Shown: positions 48,614 to 56,095, counted from the stretch's first letter. The stretch: 58,320 nucleotides of DNA from an uncultured Bacteroidota bacterium (GCA_903893815.1 CAITNS010000012.1:1-58320); one strand, 5' to 3'. The notes: generated by a model from the sequence alone, not told the origin. Numbers and translations are program-made.

Positions 48614-48677
48614 AATATTGAAGTTGCGGATTACAAATACGCGATAACTAGTTACGAATTGCAAATACGCGATAACT
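48587..48677 (+). repeat. Three 27-bp palindromic (REP-like) units
   Basis: Three near-identical copies of GTTACGGATTGCAAATACGC followed by GATAACT at 48587-48613, 48623-48649 and 48651-48677. A fourth, at 57971-57997, has the perfect hairpin CGGATT-GCA-AATCCG; these three carry one mismatch in the stem. Gaps between units are 9 and 1 bp, so this is not a CRISPR. The other sequence up to 48797 holds another short palindromic segment and no gene. Confidence 0.8.
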
Positions 48678-48797
48678 AGTAAGCTTAAAATCTGAGATGC
48701 TGAATCATACCGGTAGCTATCGGTAGTTGTTTTTTGCTTGTGCTTTACCTGCCCGAAAGGGTGTGACAAGTTGTGCAAATTGCAACCATATTTGTTT

Positions 48798-49805
48798 TTA
48801 GGGTTGGCTAATTCTATTTATTCTTGTTTGTAACTCCATTATCCGTTTGATTAAGTTATCAAATTTTAAAGGTTCACCATAAATCATAAAACTTGTCATA
48901 GTTTCATAATCTTTTTCGTAATCTTTCATTACTCCGTCTGGTGGTATTATTCTGATTTTACTTGGGACATGATTAGCATAATCAAGTCCTCGTAACGGAT
49001 TAAACTTTTCTCTATGAGCAACAATGTTGTTATAAAGGTCTGTGTTTCTAAAAGCTGCTATTCCGTGTTCAGTGTCCATCAATTTTTCCAAGTCATACAT
49101 GTGTCGTGAAAGTCTGTAAATACGGATTTTTTCAACGCTCTGTGAAAACTCTTCGTGCAGCAAAAATGCTTTTTCTAAAAAAGTTCTTTGTGGAAGCACA
49201 GTTGCTATTGTAAATGGTGCAGTTGTAAAATTTTGTTGTGAAAAATTGTCGCTTAAAATTGAGTTGATTTGCCTTTCCTCAATGGGTTCCATTAATGATC
49301 GCGAACTTACTTCTATCAAAACTCTTTGCGGTAAATATTCCGATGTATCAATCACCGAATTATAATAAATTTCAATTACCTGTGGGTCTTTATCTGAATC
49401 TTTTACAGGTTGAGCAATTAGTTTACATTCATCAATTGCTTTCCATTCGGTCAGCATTTTGGTCAAGTCATTAATGAAAGTTGTTGATATAAATTCACAA
49501 GATTGTTTCCTTAGATTTTTGATTTGAGTTTTACTAATGTCGCCATCAAATCCAAAAAAATTTCTGTTGATTGCCAAATCAATATCTTCTGAAAATCGTT
49601 CTATCAAATTCCAACCTTTGCTTAATGAAGTTCCACCTTTGAAAACAATATTTTTGCTGTATGGCAATGAAAAAGATGCGTTCAATGCTAATGTTACCCA
49701 CCAATCTTTTTCAATTGCGACTGATGGCAAACCAGTTAGTTCTGTTGCCTGATTAAGAATTTCAATTCTTCTCTCTTTTGTTAATGTTAGCCAGTTGGTA
49801 TTCAT
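48798..49805 (-). CDS. abiEii: AbiEii-type nucleotidyltransferase toxin
   Basis: The frame extends to an ATG at 49838, but the ATG at 49805 overlaps the antitoxin stop as ATGA and starts MNTNWLTLTKE, so it is preferred; 335 residues. The nucleotidyltransferase signature is present: IVFKGGTSLSKGWNLIERFSEDIDLAI (GG-S and D-x-D metal site). AbiEii toxins add nucleotides to tRNA acceptor stems or other targets and stop growth, giving abortive infection against phage. The antitoxin gene is directly upstream. Both genes look intact, in contrast to much of this island. Confidence 0.9.
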   Translation of the reverse strand: MNTNWLTLTKERRIEILNQATELTGLPSVAIEKDWWVTLALNASFSLPYSKNIVFKGGTSLSKGWNLIERFSEDIDLAINRNFFGFDGDISKTQIKNLRKQSCEFISTTFINDLTKMLTEWKAIDECKLIAQPVKDSDKDPQVIEIYYNSVIDTSEYLPQRVLIEVSSRSLMEPIEERQINSILSDNFSQQNFTTAPFTIATVLPQRTFLEKAFLLHEEFSQSVEKIRIYRLSRHMYDLEKLMDTEHGIAAFRNTDLYNNIVAHREKFNPLRGLDYANHVPSKIRIIPPDGVMKDYEKDYETMTSFMIYGEPLKFDNLIKRIMELQTRINRISQP

Positions 49806-50404
49806 ATTATCGTTTGTATTAATAATTTGTTTATCCAAGCTGGTGCAAGTTTGGCATCGTTTATTATATTTTCTGATTTCTCTTTTTTGAGTAGCATTTG
49901 AATTTTCAATATTATCCCATTATCTACTTTTGATTGACCAATCGTTTTAAGTGCTTGAATTACCAAACCACTTATTTCACCTTTTGCCAATAAGTTTTTT
50001 GGACTTGTTTTTTTAAATGTAATTGTTCGTTTTCCAACCTTTATAATTCTTGCGGCTCCATCTGTTAAATAAACAACTTTCATAGGAACTTGGCTTGATA
50101 ATCCCAATTTATTTAATGCCTGAACTCCTGTCAAAATAATTCTTGCTTTGTCTCGCCTTGCAATTGCTTTCGCTATATCTTCGGTTGATGGAAATAAAAC
50201 TCCAAATTCTTTGTCAATTTTTGGATATAAATAAATGCCGTGAGCTAAGCGAACAAGTATTTCCTTTTCTTTTAATCTTAACAAGGCTTTTTTTACGCTT
50301 TCGGGATTACCATAGTCTAAGAAGTCGTCCACAAAAAGAACACTTCCTTTTCGGTATGATTTCAGCACTTTAGCAATCTTATTTTCTACTATTGGTCGTT
50401 CCAT
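49802..50404 (-). CDS. abiEi: AbiEi-like (DUF6088) antitoxin and autoregulator
   Basis: 200 residues. An N-terminal winged helix (about 10-60: SVLFVDDFLDYGNPESVKKALLRLKEKEILVRLAHGIYLYP) is followed by the AbiEi antitoxin domain (DIAKAIARRDKARIILTGVQALNKLGL, VVYLTDGAARIIKVGKRTI). Proteins of this family neutralise AbiEii and repress their own operon by binding inverted repeats. A long inverted repeat that overlaps a promoter element lies 51 bp upstream of the ATG. It overlaps the toxin gene by 4 bp. Confidence 0.9.
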   Translation of the reverse strand: MERPIVENKIAKVLKSYRKGSVLFVDDFLDYGNPESVKKALLRLKEKEILVRLAHGIYLYPKIDKEFGVLFPSTEDIAKAIARRDKARIILTGVQALNKLGLSSQVPMKVVYLTDGAARIIKVGKRTITFKKTSPKNLLAKGEISGLVIQALKTIGQSKVDNGIILKIQMLLKKEKSENIINDAKLAPAWINKLLIQTII

Positions 50405-50455
50405 TACGATTTATTTACTCACGAAATATTTATTTTAAAGTAGTTTGTGAAATGC

Positions 50456-50496
50456 TTTTTTCGTCCCAAATTTAGTGAATATTTGGGACGAAAAAA
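50456..50496 (-). promoter_or_regulatory. Inverted-repeat operator and -7 element of the AbiE operon
   Basis: TTTTTTCGTCCCAAAT and ATTTGGGACGAAAAAA form perfect 16-bp arms around a 9-bp spacer. On the minus strand TAAATTTG (50467-50474), a TAnnTTTG element, overlaps one arm, 62 bp before the AbiEi ATG. A repressor bound here would block RNA polymerase, which fits AbiEi autoregulation. It could also fold as a hairpin in RNA. Confidence 0.75.
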
Positions 50497-50519
50497 AGAG
50501 ATTTTTAAGTTCGTTAGAT

Positions 50520-50785
50520 ACGGAATTATACCAATAACTATAGGTATCAGTATGACATTTATTTCCACTGTGATGCAAACCTATTCTTTAAGTACTTCGA
50601 GTAGCGAGGAACGAGCGTATTGAAAAATAACAAATCCTCACCCTGCCCCCTCCAGAGGGGGAAAGGGTAATGTCATGCTGAACTTGATTCAACTCGAACT
50701 GACAAATATTAAAGTTCAGTCATTACTCCCCTCGACAGGCTCAGGACAAGAGTGCGAGGAACGAGCGTTTCGAGAAGCGCTTTAA
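50520..50785. repeat. Cluster of dispersed short repeats
   Basis: No gene. The stretch is made of segments that recur elsewhere in the window: CGAGGAACGAGCG twice (near 50605 and 50757), TCATGCTGAACTTGATTCA, and CCCCTCGACAGGCTCAGGAC (near 50729), found again near 58013 and 58143. These are higher in G+C than the surroundings and partly palindromic. The right edge abuts the truncated exporter gene. Confidence 0.7.
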
Positions 50786-50787
50786 AA

Positions 50788-51405
50788 GTACCCTCAGATA
50801 ATATACCCTGCCCCATTTTTGTTTATTCGGGTTTATTACTTTGGAATGTGTTTTCATAAGGGTTAAGCAATGCAGCTAACAGCATGGTCTCAAATGCGAA
50901 TATTATTAAAAAATTATATTTTCCACGCTTAATTATTCCAATTTCATCTATTTTAGTTTCCTTATTTGATTTTTTAATGGCATTAATTGTTTTTATAGCA
51001 ACGCTTATTTATTACCAACCTGATATTCAAATTTTTAAAATACTTTTATTTATGCCATTAGGTTTATTAATAGCAACCTTCACCTCTTTTGGAGGAGGTA
51101 CATTATTAGCGGCATTAAATATTAAATACCGTGATTTTCAATATGTCATTCCTTTTTTTATTCAAATATTATTATTTGTTACCCCAGTAATTTACCCTGT
51201 ATCTATTTTGCCTGCCTTATGGCTGAAATATGTAATGGCATTAGACCCTATGTATGGTGCTATTGAGTTGTTTAGAAGTGGGATTATTAATAAACCCATT
51301 GATATTAATTTATTAATAGTAAGTATGTGTTCTGCTTGTTTTTTCTTTAATGTAGGGATTTATTATTTCAGAAAAACCGAAGCTTATTTTGCTGACTTAG
51401 CTTAG
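50788..51405 (+). pseudogene. wzm: Wzm-type polysaccharide ABC exporter permease, truncated
   Basis: From 50788 the frame reads SDNIPCPIFVYSGLLLWNVF, then a TAA stop at 50857-50859, then GLSNAANSMVSNANIIKKLYFPRLIIP and on through four membrane helices to the natural C-terminus (YYFRKTEAYFADLA). This is the ABC-2 permease of O-antigen exporters such as Wzm/RfbA. About the first 80-90 residues are missing, where the repeat cluster begins, and the stop breaks what remains. An ATG at 50884 could give a 173-residue product, which should not function. No ATPase partner (Wzt) is nearby. Confidence 0.82.
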
Positions 51406-51607
51406 TCACTAGAATTAAGATTTTATTTTTGAAATGTAAACTAAAAGTATTATTATTAAAGAAGTGATTAGAATTCTTAAAGAAAAACCAAATTTTAAGA
51501 TTGAAAACTCAATAGATATAATAGTTATGCGCTATCCTTAAACTACAAAATCCTCAGAATAGTAAAAAAAATTGTAAATTTGTAATAGACATAAAAACAT
51601 AAAAAAC

Positions 51608-51829
51608 ATGTTTAACGAAATAGAAATAGATAAAATCCAATTAACCATTATGGGAGTGAAATTTGCAGACTTAAAAACATTAGAAAGTACTGCAAATGCT
51701 ATAGGGAGTAATATGTTTGAAGGATTTAAACCAACTCCAAAAGGAATTGAAATTATACGTGACTATGTGACTGATAAAATTTCATTAAACGAATTAGTGA
51801 TTTTCGCTAAACTAAGAGCATATGTCTAA
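51608..51829 (+). CDS. vbhA: VbhA-like antitoxin of Fic toxin
   Basis: 73 residues, all helical. It holds the Fic-inhibitory motif [S/T]xxxE[G/N] as S34-N-M-F-E38-G39, which in VbhA blocks ATP binding in the Fic active site. The C-terminal part (IEIIRDYVTDKISLNELVIFAKLRAY) matches the antitoxin VbhA domain. The gene stop overlaps the Fic start (ATG 51822) by 8 bp. A TAAATTTG at 51575-51582 is a candidate -7 element. The antitoxin is intact while its toxin is dead. Confidence 0.85.
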   Translation: MFNEIEIDKIQLTIMGVKFADLKTLESTANAIGSNMFEGFKPTPKGIEIIRDYVTDKISLNELVIFAKLRAYV

Positions 51830-52445
51830 CTCATACAAATACTTAGACCCTGACTATACTTACACCGATCCAATTTCAGGACTGTTAAGAAATCTTCAAG
51901 ACATTTAAGATCCGGATGTATTACTCTTCGTTGAAAGTGCTGCGGTTACTAAACGACTTCAAGAACTATACAAAAATCCATTAAAAATTAAGGGAACTGA
52001 TAGTGTTTTTGAAATTCATAAGCATCTATTTCAAGACTTATACATTTGGGCTGGTAAAAAACGTATTGTTGAAATTAGCAAAGATGGTAAACAATTTTTC
52101 CCAACTACAAATTTTGAGAATGCTTTTAGATACATTGACTCTTTAATTGTTGATTATAAAAAAATATCTAAAGACAACAAAAAACAATTAGCGCAAAAGT
52201 TATCAGAGATATTAGATAACGTCAATTATCTTAACCCATTCAGAGAAGGAAATGGACGAACACAAAGAGAATTTTTAAGATTGCTGGCGTTAGAAAAAGG
52301 CTTAATCTTAAATCTCAACCCACCCAACAATAAAAGTGTATATGAAAGATACATGAAAGGAACTATTGAGAGTGACCTAGTAACATTGACTGAATTGATT
52401 TTTGAACTAATTGACAAAAATAAGAATCTGACTACAAAAGACTAA
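51822..52445 (+). pseudogene. fic: Fic toxin (AMP-transferase) inactivated twice
   Basis: The frame starts SNSYKYLDPDYTYTD and is cut by TAA at 51906-51908 after 28 codons; downstream it continues in the same frame for 178 codons to 52445. The Fic motif HxFx(D/E)GNGRxxR reads NPFREGNGRTQR: the catalytic His is Asn (AAC at 52233-52235), one base from CAC. Fic proteins of this type move AMP from ATP to Tyr or Thr of targets such as gyrase. Nonsense mutation and loss of the active-site His each abolish toxicity. No in-frame ATG soon after the stop would rescue the first helices. Confidence 0.88.
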
Positions 52446-52475
52446 AAAACGAGATGAAAGATTAAAGTATTTGTC

Positions 52476-52775
52476 AAAAAGGTTACAATCTTTAATACTT
52501 TTAGTACAAAAAACAATAAAAATGCCACAAATGAGGGATTAAATGAGGGATTAAATGAGGGATTAAATGAGGGATTAAATGAGGGATTAAATGATGTTTT
52601 CTTAGCTATTGTAAAAAAAGGAGGTTTAAAAGCAAAAGAATTAAGCAATTTACTTAGCAGCAGACCTATCAAAACCATTGAAAGACAAATAGCTGAATTA
52701 ATAGAAAGAAAATTAATAGAAAGAAGAGGTAGCGGAAAAACAGGTGGCTATTGGCAGATACTTAAAAATGATTAA
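52476..52775 (+). pseudogene. C-terminal fragment of an AlbA_2-type regulator
   Basis: The frame (multiples of three from 52458) has no start and follows directly on the Fic gene. It reads VTIFNTFSTKNNKNAT, five NEGL repeats, then a winged-helix-like end: IVKKGGLKAKELSNLLSSRP, TIERQIAELIERKLIERRGS and GGYWQIL, stop at 52773. NEGL/NVTE linkers before such a helix-turn-helix are usual at the C-terminus of Schlafen AlbA_2-domain ATP-binding proteins of Bacteroidota. The N-terminal ~350 residues are gone. Confidence 0.6.
52529..52588 (+). repeat. 12-bp tandem repeat, five perfect copies
   Basis: AAATGAGGGATT occurs five times without mismatch. In the coding frame of the surrounding remnant each unit adds Asn-Glu-Gly-Leu. 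The unit is a multiple of three, so copy number can vary by slippage without shifting the frame. Confidence 0.95.
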
Positions 52776-52967
52776 TAAAAGCAAAATCAAACAAGATAAT
52801 CAAAATCTACTTAAAATTAACTAACTTACTACTTTCAAAACTAACCAACTTTCATAACTTAGCAAATTGAAACCCATCCTCGAAATACAAAACATCTCCA
52901 AAAAATTTAGGATTTAAGAATTGAAAAAATCAGTAACTATAAATAAAAAATCAGAAAAAAAACTTAA

Positions 52968-53550
52968 ATGTCGGAATTAGAAATCATATCTTACAAACTT
53001 GAAAGCAACAGCAATCAGGAAATTAATGTTAGAATTGAGGATGATTCTGTTTGGCTTACACAGTTGCAAATGATAGAGTTGTTTGATACTAGTAAACAAA
53101 ATATCAGTTTACACATTAACAATATTTTTAAAGAAAACGAACTTGAAAAAAAATCAGTAGTCAAGTATTCCTTGACTACTGCAGCTGATGGAAAAAGATA
53201 TAAAACGGCTTTTTATAACCTTGATGTAATAATTTCGGTAGGCTACAGAATTAAGTCAAAGATAGGTACTCAGTTCAGAATTTGGGCTACAAAAGTACTT
53301 AAAGATTACTTGCTAAAAGGATATGCTTTTCAACATAGGATAGAAAAGATAGAAAAACAAGTTATAAAACAAGGCGAACAAATAGAAATGTGAGTTCAAT
53401 CAACACTACCTCCTAAAGAAGGAATTTTTTTTGAAGGCCAGATATTTGATGCGTATCATTTTGCCTCGCAGATCGTTAAATCTGCAAAAAAGTCTTGCAT
53501 ACTTATCGATAATTAGTTAGATGAATTTGTGTTATTGCTTTTATCTAAAT
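52968..53550 (+). pseudogene. RhuM-family gene with two nonsense mutations
   Basis: The first 141 codons give the RhuM start: a helix-turn-helix-like SVWLTQLQMIELFDTSKQNI, TTAADGKRYKTAFYNLDVII and GTQFRIWATKVLKDYLLKGY. TGA at 53391 then stops it, but the same frame continues VQSTLPPKEGIFFEGQIFDAYHFA, meets TAG at 53514 and ends in LDEFVLLLLSKC, where the HigA remnant begins. Full-length relatives are about 330 residues with this second domain. RhuM is linked to virulence in Salmonella and found with restriction systems; its activity is unknown. The remaining 141-residue product may still bind DNA. Confidence 0.8.
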
Positions 53551-53576
53551 GTTATAGGCAAGCGGAAAAAGATCCG

Positions 53577-53645
53577 AAAAACAAATACGATGGAAACTAA
53601 AAACTGAAAAAAATAAAAGACACTGTATACGGGAAAAAAGGTACT
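53577..53645 (+). pseudogene. Remnant of a second HigA antitoxin start
   Basis: 69 bp nearly identical (one mismatch, one deleted base) to 55421-55490, the start of the intact higA gene, from the 3' end of higB through ATGGAAACTAAAAACTG to GGTACT. The deleted G at codon 6 shifts the frame. TTATAGGCAAGCGGAAAAA at 53552-53570 also recurs, at 55001-55019, in front of higB. The layout is that of a second higBA locus whose higB and most of higA were deleted. After it, 53648-53669 repeats 54672-54693 exactly; 53670-53863 has nothing recognisable. Confidence 0.8.
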
Positions 53646-53863
53646 GTAAAAACGTAAAAATCGAAAATGCCCCTAACTGGTGACTAGCGACTAACGACTC
53701 TGGACTAAAAAAACCTTCCATACAACGACCAAAAAAACTTTTGCCTTTTACATTTTTATCTCTTAAATTTAAAGTGTAATTATAAGGCGGTTTTAATCAA
53801 AAAACATAATTTTTTATGACCAATAAAAATGTGCTTTTAATATAAAAAACAAAGTAATAAAAA

Positions 53864-54109
53864 ATGAAAGCAATAGACTTAAACGCAAAATTAATTGATA
53901 GCTACATAAATTTAGTAAAGAATCTTAATGTTTCTACAAAACTTGACTTAATTGCTAAACTCACACAATCACTTAAAAATAGTTTTGATAAAAAAAATAA
54001 TTCTTTTGATGAAGCTTTTGGTGCATGGGATAGTAATGAAAGTGGTGAAAAGCTTGCAAAATCTTTACGCGAAAGCAGACGTTTTAATAGAAGAATTTCA
54101 AATTTATGA
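53864..54109 (+). CDS. vapB: Antitoxin of a VapBC-like pair
   Basis: 81 residues. The N-terminal half (MKAIDLNAKLIDSYINLVKNL...KLDLIAKLTQSLKNSF) is a helical dimerisation region, and the C-terminal half is acidic then basic (EAFGAWDSNESGEKLAKSLRESRRFNRRI), a pattern typical of small antitoxins next to PIN toxins in Bacteroidota. The toxin follows after 77 bp, a wide gap for such pairs. The tail would fill the PIN active site. It is intact. Confidence 0.75.
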   Translation: MKAIDLNAKLIDSYINLVKNLNVSTKLDLIAKLTQSLKNSFDKKNNSFDEAFGAWDSNESGEKLAKSLRESRRFNRRISNL

Positions 54110-54186
54110 TTAACCGTATTTACTAAATATCATTTAAAATTGAAATGCTAAATCAAATTACAACTATTAATAATTAAAAACTAAGT

Positions 54187-54585
54187 TTGAAAAAATACAT
54201 TCTCGATACAAACATCTGTATTTTTTATATGAAGGGACTTTTTGATTTAAACCAAAAATTCAAAAATGTTGGAGTAGAAAACTGTTTCATCTCCGAAATA
54301 ACACTCGCTGAACTTAAATATGGAGTTGAAAATAGTCAGAATAAAGATAAGAATCAAAAAGTCCTTGAAAAATTTTTAAGTGCGATTCAGATTTTACCCA
54401 TTTACGAATCTTTGGATATTTATGCAAAAGAGAAAGCTAGACTAAAAAAAGCAGGCAAAACTGTTGACGACTTTGATTTATTAATAGGAGCAACAGCAGT
54501 TTGCTATAAATTAATTATGGTAACAAACAACACGTCACATTTTGAAAGAATTAAAAACATTAAATTGGAAGATTGGTCAAAATAA
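54187..54585 (+). CDS. vapC: PIN-domain ribonuclease toxin VapC
   Basis: 132 residues from a TTG start; a stop at 54175 leaves no other start upstream. The PIN acidic quartet is present: D7 (ILDTNICI), E in ITLAELKYG, D in VDDFDLLIGATA and the terminal NNTSHFERI segment. VapC enzymes are Mg-dependent RNases that cleave initiator tRNA or rRNA. It is paired with the antitoxin upstream and appears functional, except that a TTG start and the 77-bp spacing suggest weak translation. Confidence 0.88.
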   Translation: MKKYILDTNICIFYMKGLFDLNQKFKNVGVENCFISEITLAELKYGVENSQNKDKNQKVLEKFLSAIQILPIYESLDIYAKEKARLKKAGKTVDDFDLLIGATAVCYKLIMVTNNTSHFERIKNIKLEDWSK

Positions 54586-54596
54586 TTTAAAACTGA

Positions 54597-54905
54597 ATTT
54601 TTCACAACCAACCACCTTTTCAAAATCAAAGTAATGGTTTTTTAGTAACTGTTTTAGCAAATACAACCACCAAAAACGTAAAAATCGAAAATGTCACCGA
54701 AAATGTCACCGAAAAAAGATTAAATCAAATCATTCAACTTTTAAAAAATAATCCTTCAATTACTACTGAACTTATTGCTGAAAAATTAAATGTTACAAAA
54801 AGAACTATACTAAGGGATTTGGAAAAACTTAAAAAAAGTGGCAAAGTCATATACGCAGGTTCGCAAAAAAAAAGCTATTGGCAGATACAAAAAATTGGTG
54901 GTTGA
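54597..54905 (+). pseudogene. C-terminal fragment of a second AlbA_2-type regulator
   Basis: The frame opens after a stop at 54594 and has no start. It reads QPPFQNQSNGFLVTVLA (the usual end of the ATP-binding part), a NVTENVTE linker, then a DeoR/HTH_11-like helix-turn-helix: LLKNNPSITTELIAEKLNVT followed by KRTILRDLEKLKKSGKVIYA, and KSYWQI, stop at 54903. It is built like the fragment at 52476-52775 but differs in sequence, so these are ends of two separate genes. DNA from 54906 to 55051 has no gene. Confidence 0.62.
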
Positions 54906-55051
54906 GGCTCTAGAAACCAGCAATTAACCTTAGCCTTCGAGTGCCTCAATGAGCTGTTATCCTGCCAACTTGATTCAAAAAAATAAATAAATATAGCCTC
55001 TTATAGGCAAGCGGAAAAAATCCGACGTTTAAAAAAAGACAGAATTTTTAC

Positions 55052-55082
55052 TTGGAAAATAGTAACTTATAAGTTACATTTG
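55052..55082 (+). promoter_or_regulatory. Promoter and operator of higBA
   Basis: TTG (55052-55054) and TACATTTG (55075-55082) are 20 bp apart, the best -33/-7 match in the window. A perfect 16-bp palindrome GTAACTTATAAGTTAC (55062-55077) overlaps the -7 box and is a natural binding site for the HigA repressor. The -7 box ends 5 bp before the higB ATG, so the mRNA is likely leaderless or nearly so. Confidence 0.8.
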
Positions 55083-55087
55083 TACCA

Positions 55088-55432
55088 ATGGAAAAAGTAC
55101 GAGAAGTTATAGCATATAAAAATTATTTCGAAGACTTTCTTAAAACGCAGCAGACAAAAGTTCAGGACAAAATTTTTAAAATAATTGAAGCCATAGAAAC
55201 TCTAGAAAGAGTTCCTGCCAATTATTTAAAAGCTTTGGAGGGGACAGACGGACTGTACGAAGCCAGAATACAACTTGGCTCAAACATTTGGAGAGTTTTT
55301 TGTTTTTTCGACAAGGGGAAACTAGTTGTTTTACTAAACGGTTTTACTAAAAAGACACAAAAGACACCCACAAATGAAATTATCAAAGCATTGAGTTTAA
55401 TGAAAGCGTATTATCAACAAAAAAACAAATAG
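55088..55432 (+). CDS. higB: HigB-like RelE-family toxin
   Basis: 114 residues of the phage-derived Gp49/HigB group: KVQDKIFKIIEAIETLERVPANYLKALEGTDGLYEARIQ, IWRVFCFFDKGKLVVLLNGFTKKTQKTP. These toxins are ribosome-dependent mRNA nucleases. The toxin gene comes first, followed after 1 bp by the antitoxin, the hallmark order of higBA. Catalytic-type basic residues in the FTKKTQKTP loop are kept. A strong promoter with an overlapping palindrome lies just upstream. Confidence 0.88.
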   Translation: MEKVREVIAYKNYFEDFLKTQQTKVQDKIFKIIEAIETLERVPANYLKALEGTDGLYEARIQLGSNIWRVFCFFDKGKLVVLLNGFTKKTQKTPTNEIIKALSLMKAYYQQKNK

Positions 55433-55433
55433 G

Positions 55434-55724
55434 ATGGAAACTAAAAACTGGAAAAAAATAAAAGACACTGTATACGGGAAAAAAGGTACTAACAGACGTG
55501 ATGAACTTGACAGAGAGTTTGAAAGTTTTAAAATTGGTTTGTTATTACGCAAAGCACGCGAAGACAAACACCTTACTCAAGACCAGCTTGCAAACCTTCT
55601 TGACAAAAAAAGGACTTTTATATCACGTATTGAAAACAATGGAAGCAATTTGACTTTAAAAACATTGTTTGATATTGTAGAAAAAGGACTTGGAGGTAAA
55701 GTTAAAATTTCAATTGAAATGTAA
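55434..55724 (+). CDS. higA: HigA-like XRE-family antitoxin
   Basis: 96 residues with a helix-turn-helix in the C-terminal half (GLLLRKAREDKHLTQDQLANLLDKKRTFISRIENNGSNL), preceded by a charged N-terminal ~35 residues. It binds HigB and represses the operon, probably at the palindrome 55062-55077. It starts 1 bp after the higB stop. The first ~50 bp of the gene recur as a remnant at 53577-53645. Confidence 0.88.
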   Translation: METKNWKKIKDTVYGKKGTNRRDELDREFESFKIGLLLRKAREDKHLTQDQLANLLDKKRTFISRIENNGSNLTLKTLFDIVEKGLGGKVKISIEM

Positions 55725-55891
55725 TGGTAGACCTATAATACAATAACAGAAAAGTTCGCCATTCTATAATACAGGTTGAGGTAGTTAATTTGCTTTTACA
55801 ATCAATCAATGCAAGTTTCTGGTTTGAAGTTTCCGGTTGAGATTACAAACTAATACCATTTATAGGTAATAGATAGTCCAAGCATTTAGTC

Positions 55892-55912
55892 ACCCTGAAC
55901 TTGATTCAGGGT
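55892..55912. repeat. Dispersed palindrome (ACCCTGAA-CTTGA-TTCAGGGT)
   Basis: A perfect hairpin with 8-bp arms in the 371-bp gap between higA and the AAA_14 gene. The same core (TGAACTTGATTCA or its complement) occurs near 50675 and at 58279-58299. The neighbouring GATGCTGAATCATAC...TAGCTATCGGTA segment (55919-55955) recurs near 48697-48726. No gene was found in 55725-56095. Confidence 0.75.
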
Positions 55913-56053
55913 CTCTGAGATGCTGAATCATACAGATAGCTATCGGTATCAGCATGACCAACATAATTGGACCATGTAATAAATGTATTTGGTATTAGGA
56001 ATTAAGTCATAATAAAATATAAATTAATTGTAATCAATTACTATAAAAAATTG

Positions 56054-56081
56054 AATTAATTGTAATCTGTTACAATTAATT
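56054..56081 (+). promoter_or_regulatory. Palindrome upstream of the AAA_14 ATPase gene
   Basis: AATTAATTGTAA-TCTG-TTACAATTAATT has perfect 12-bp arms. The half-site AATTAATTGTAATC is also present at 56022-56035, 32 bp (about three helical turns) upstream. A TATATTTA near 56085 resembles a -7 element. The symmetry suggests a dimeric repressor; no obvious regulator gene is adjacent. Confidence 0.6.
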
Positions 56082-56095
56082 ATTATATTTACAAA

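Noticed and set aside
48587-48677. Three regularly spaced repeats resembling a small CRISPR
   Set aside because: The gaps between units are only 9 and 1 bp, the units are palindromic, and no cas genes are present.
48566-48778. 70-codon minus-strand ORF
   Set aside because: It consists of translated 27-bp repeat units and palindromic intergenic sequence and has no protein-like features.
52442-52678. 78-codon minus-strand ORF with repeated FNPS
   Set aside because: It is the complement of the NEGL tandem repeat; the plus-strand frame has a recognisable helix-turn-helix end.
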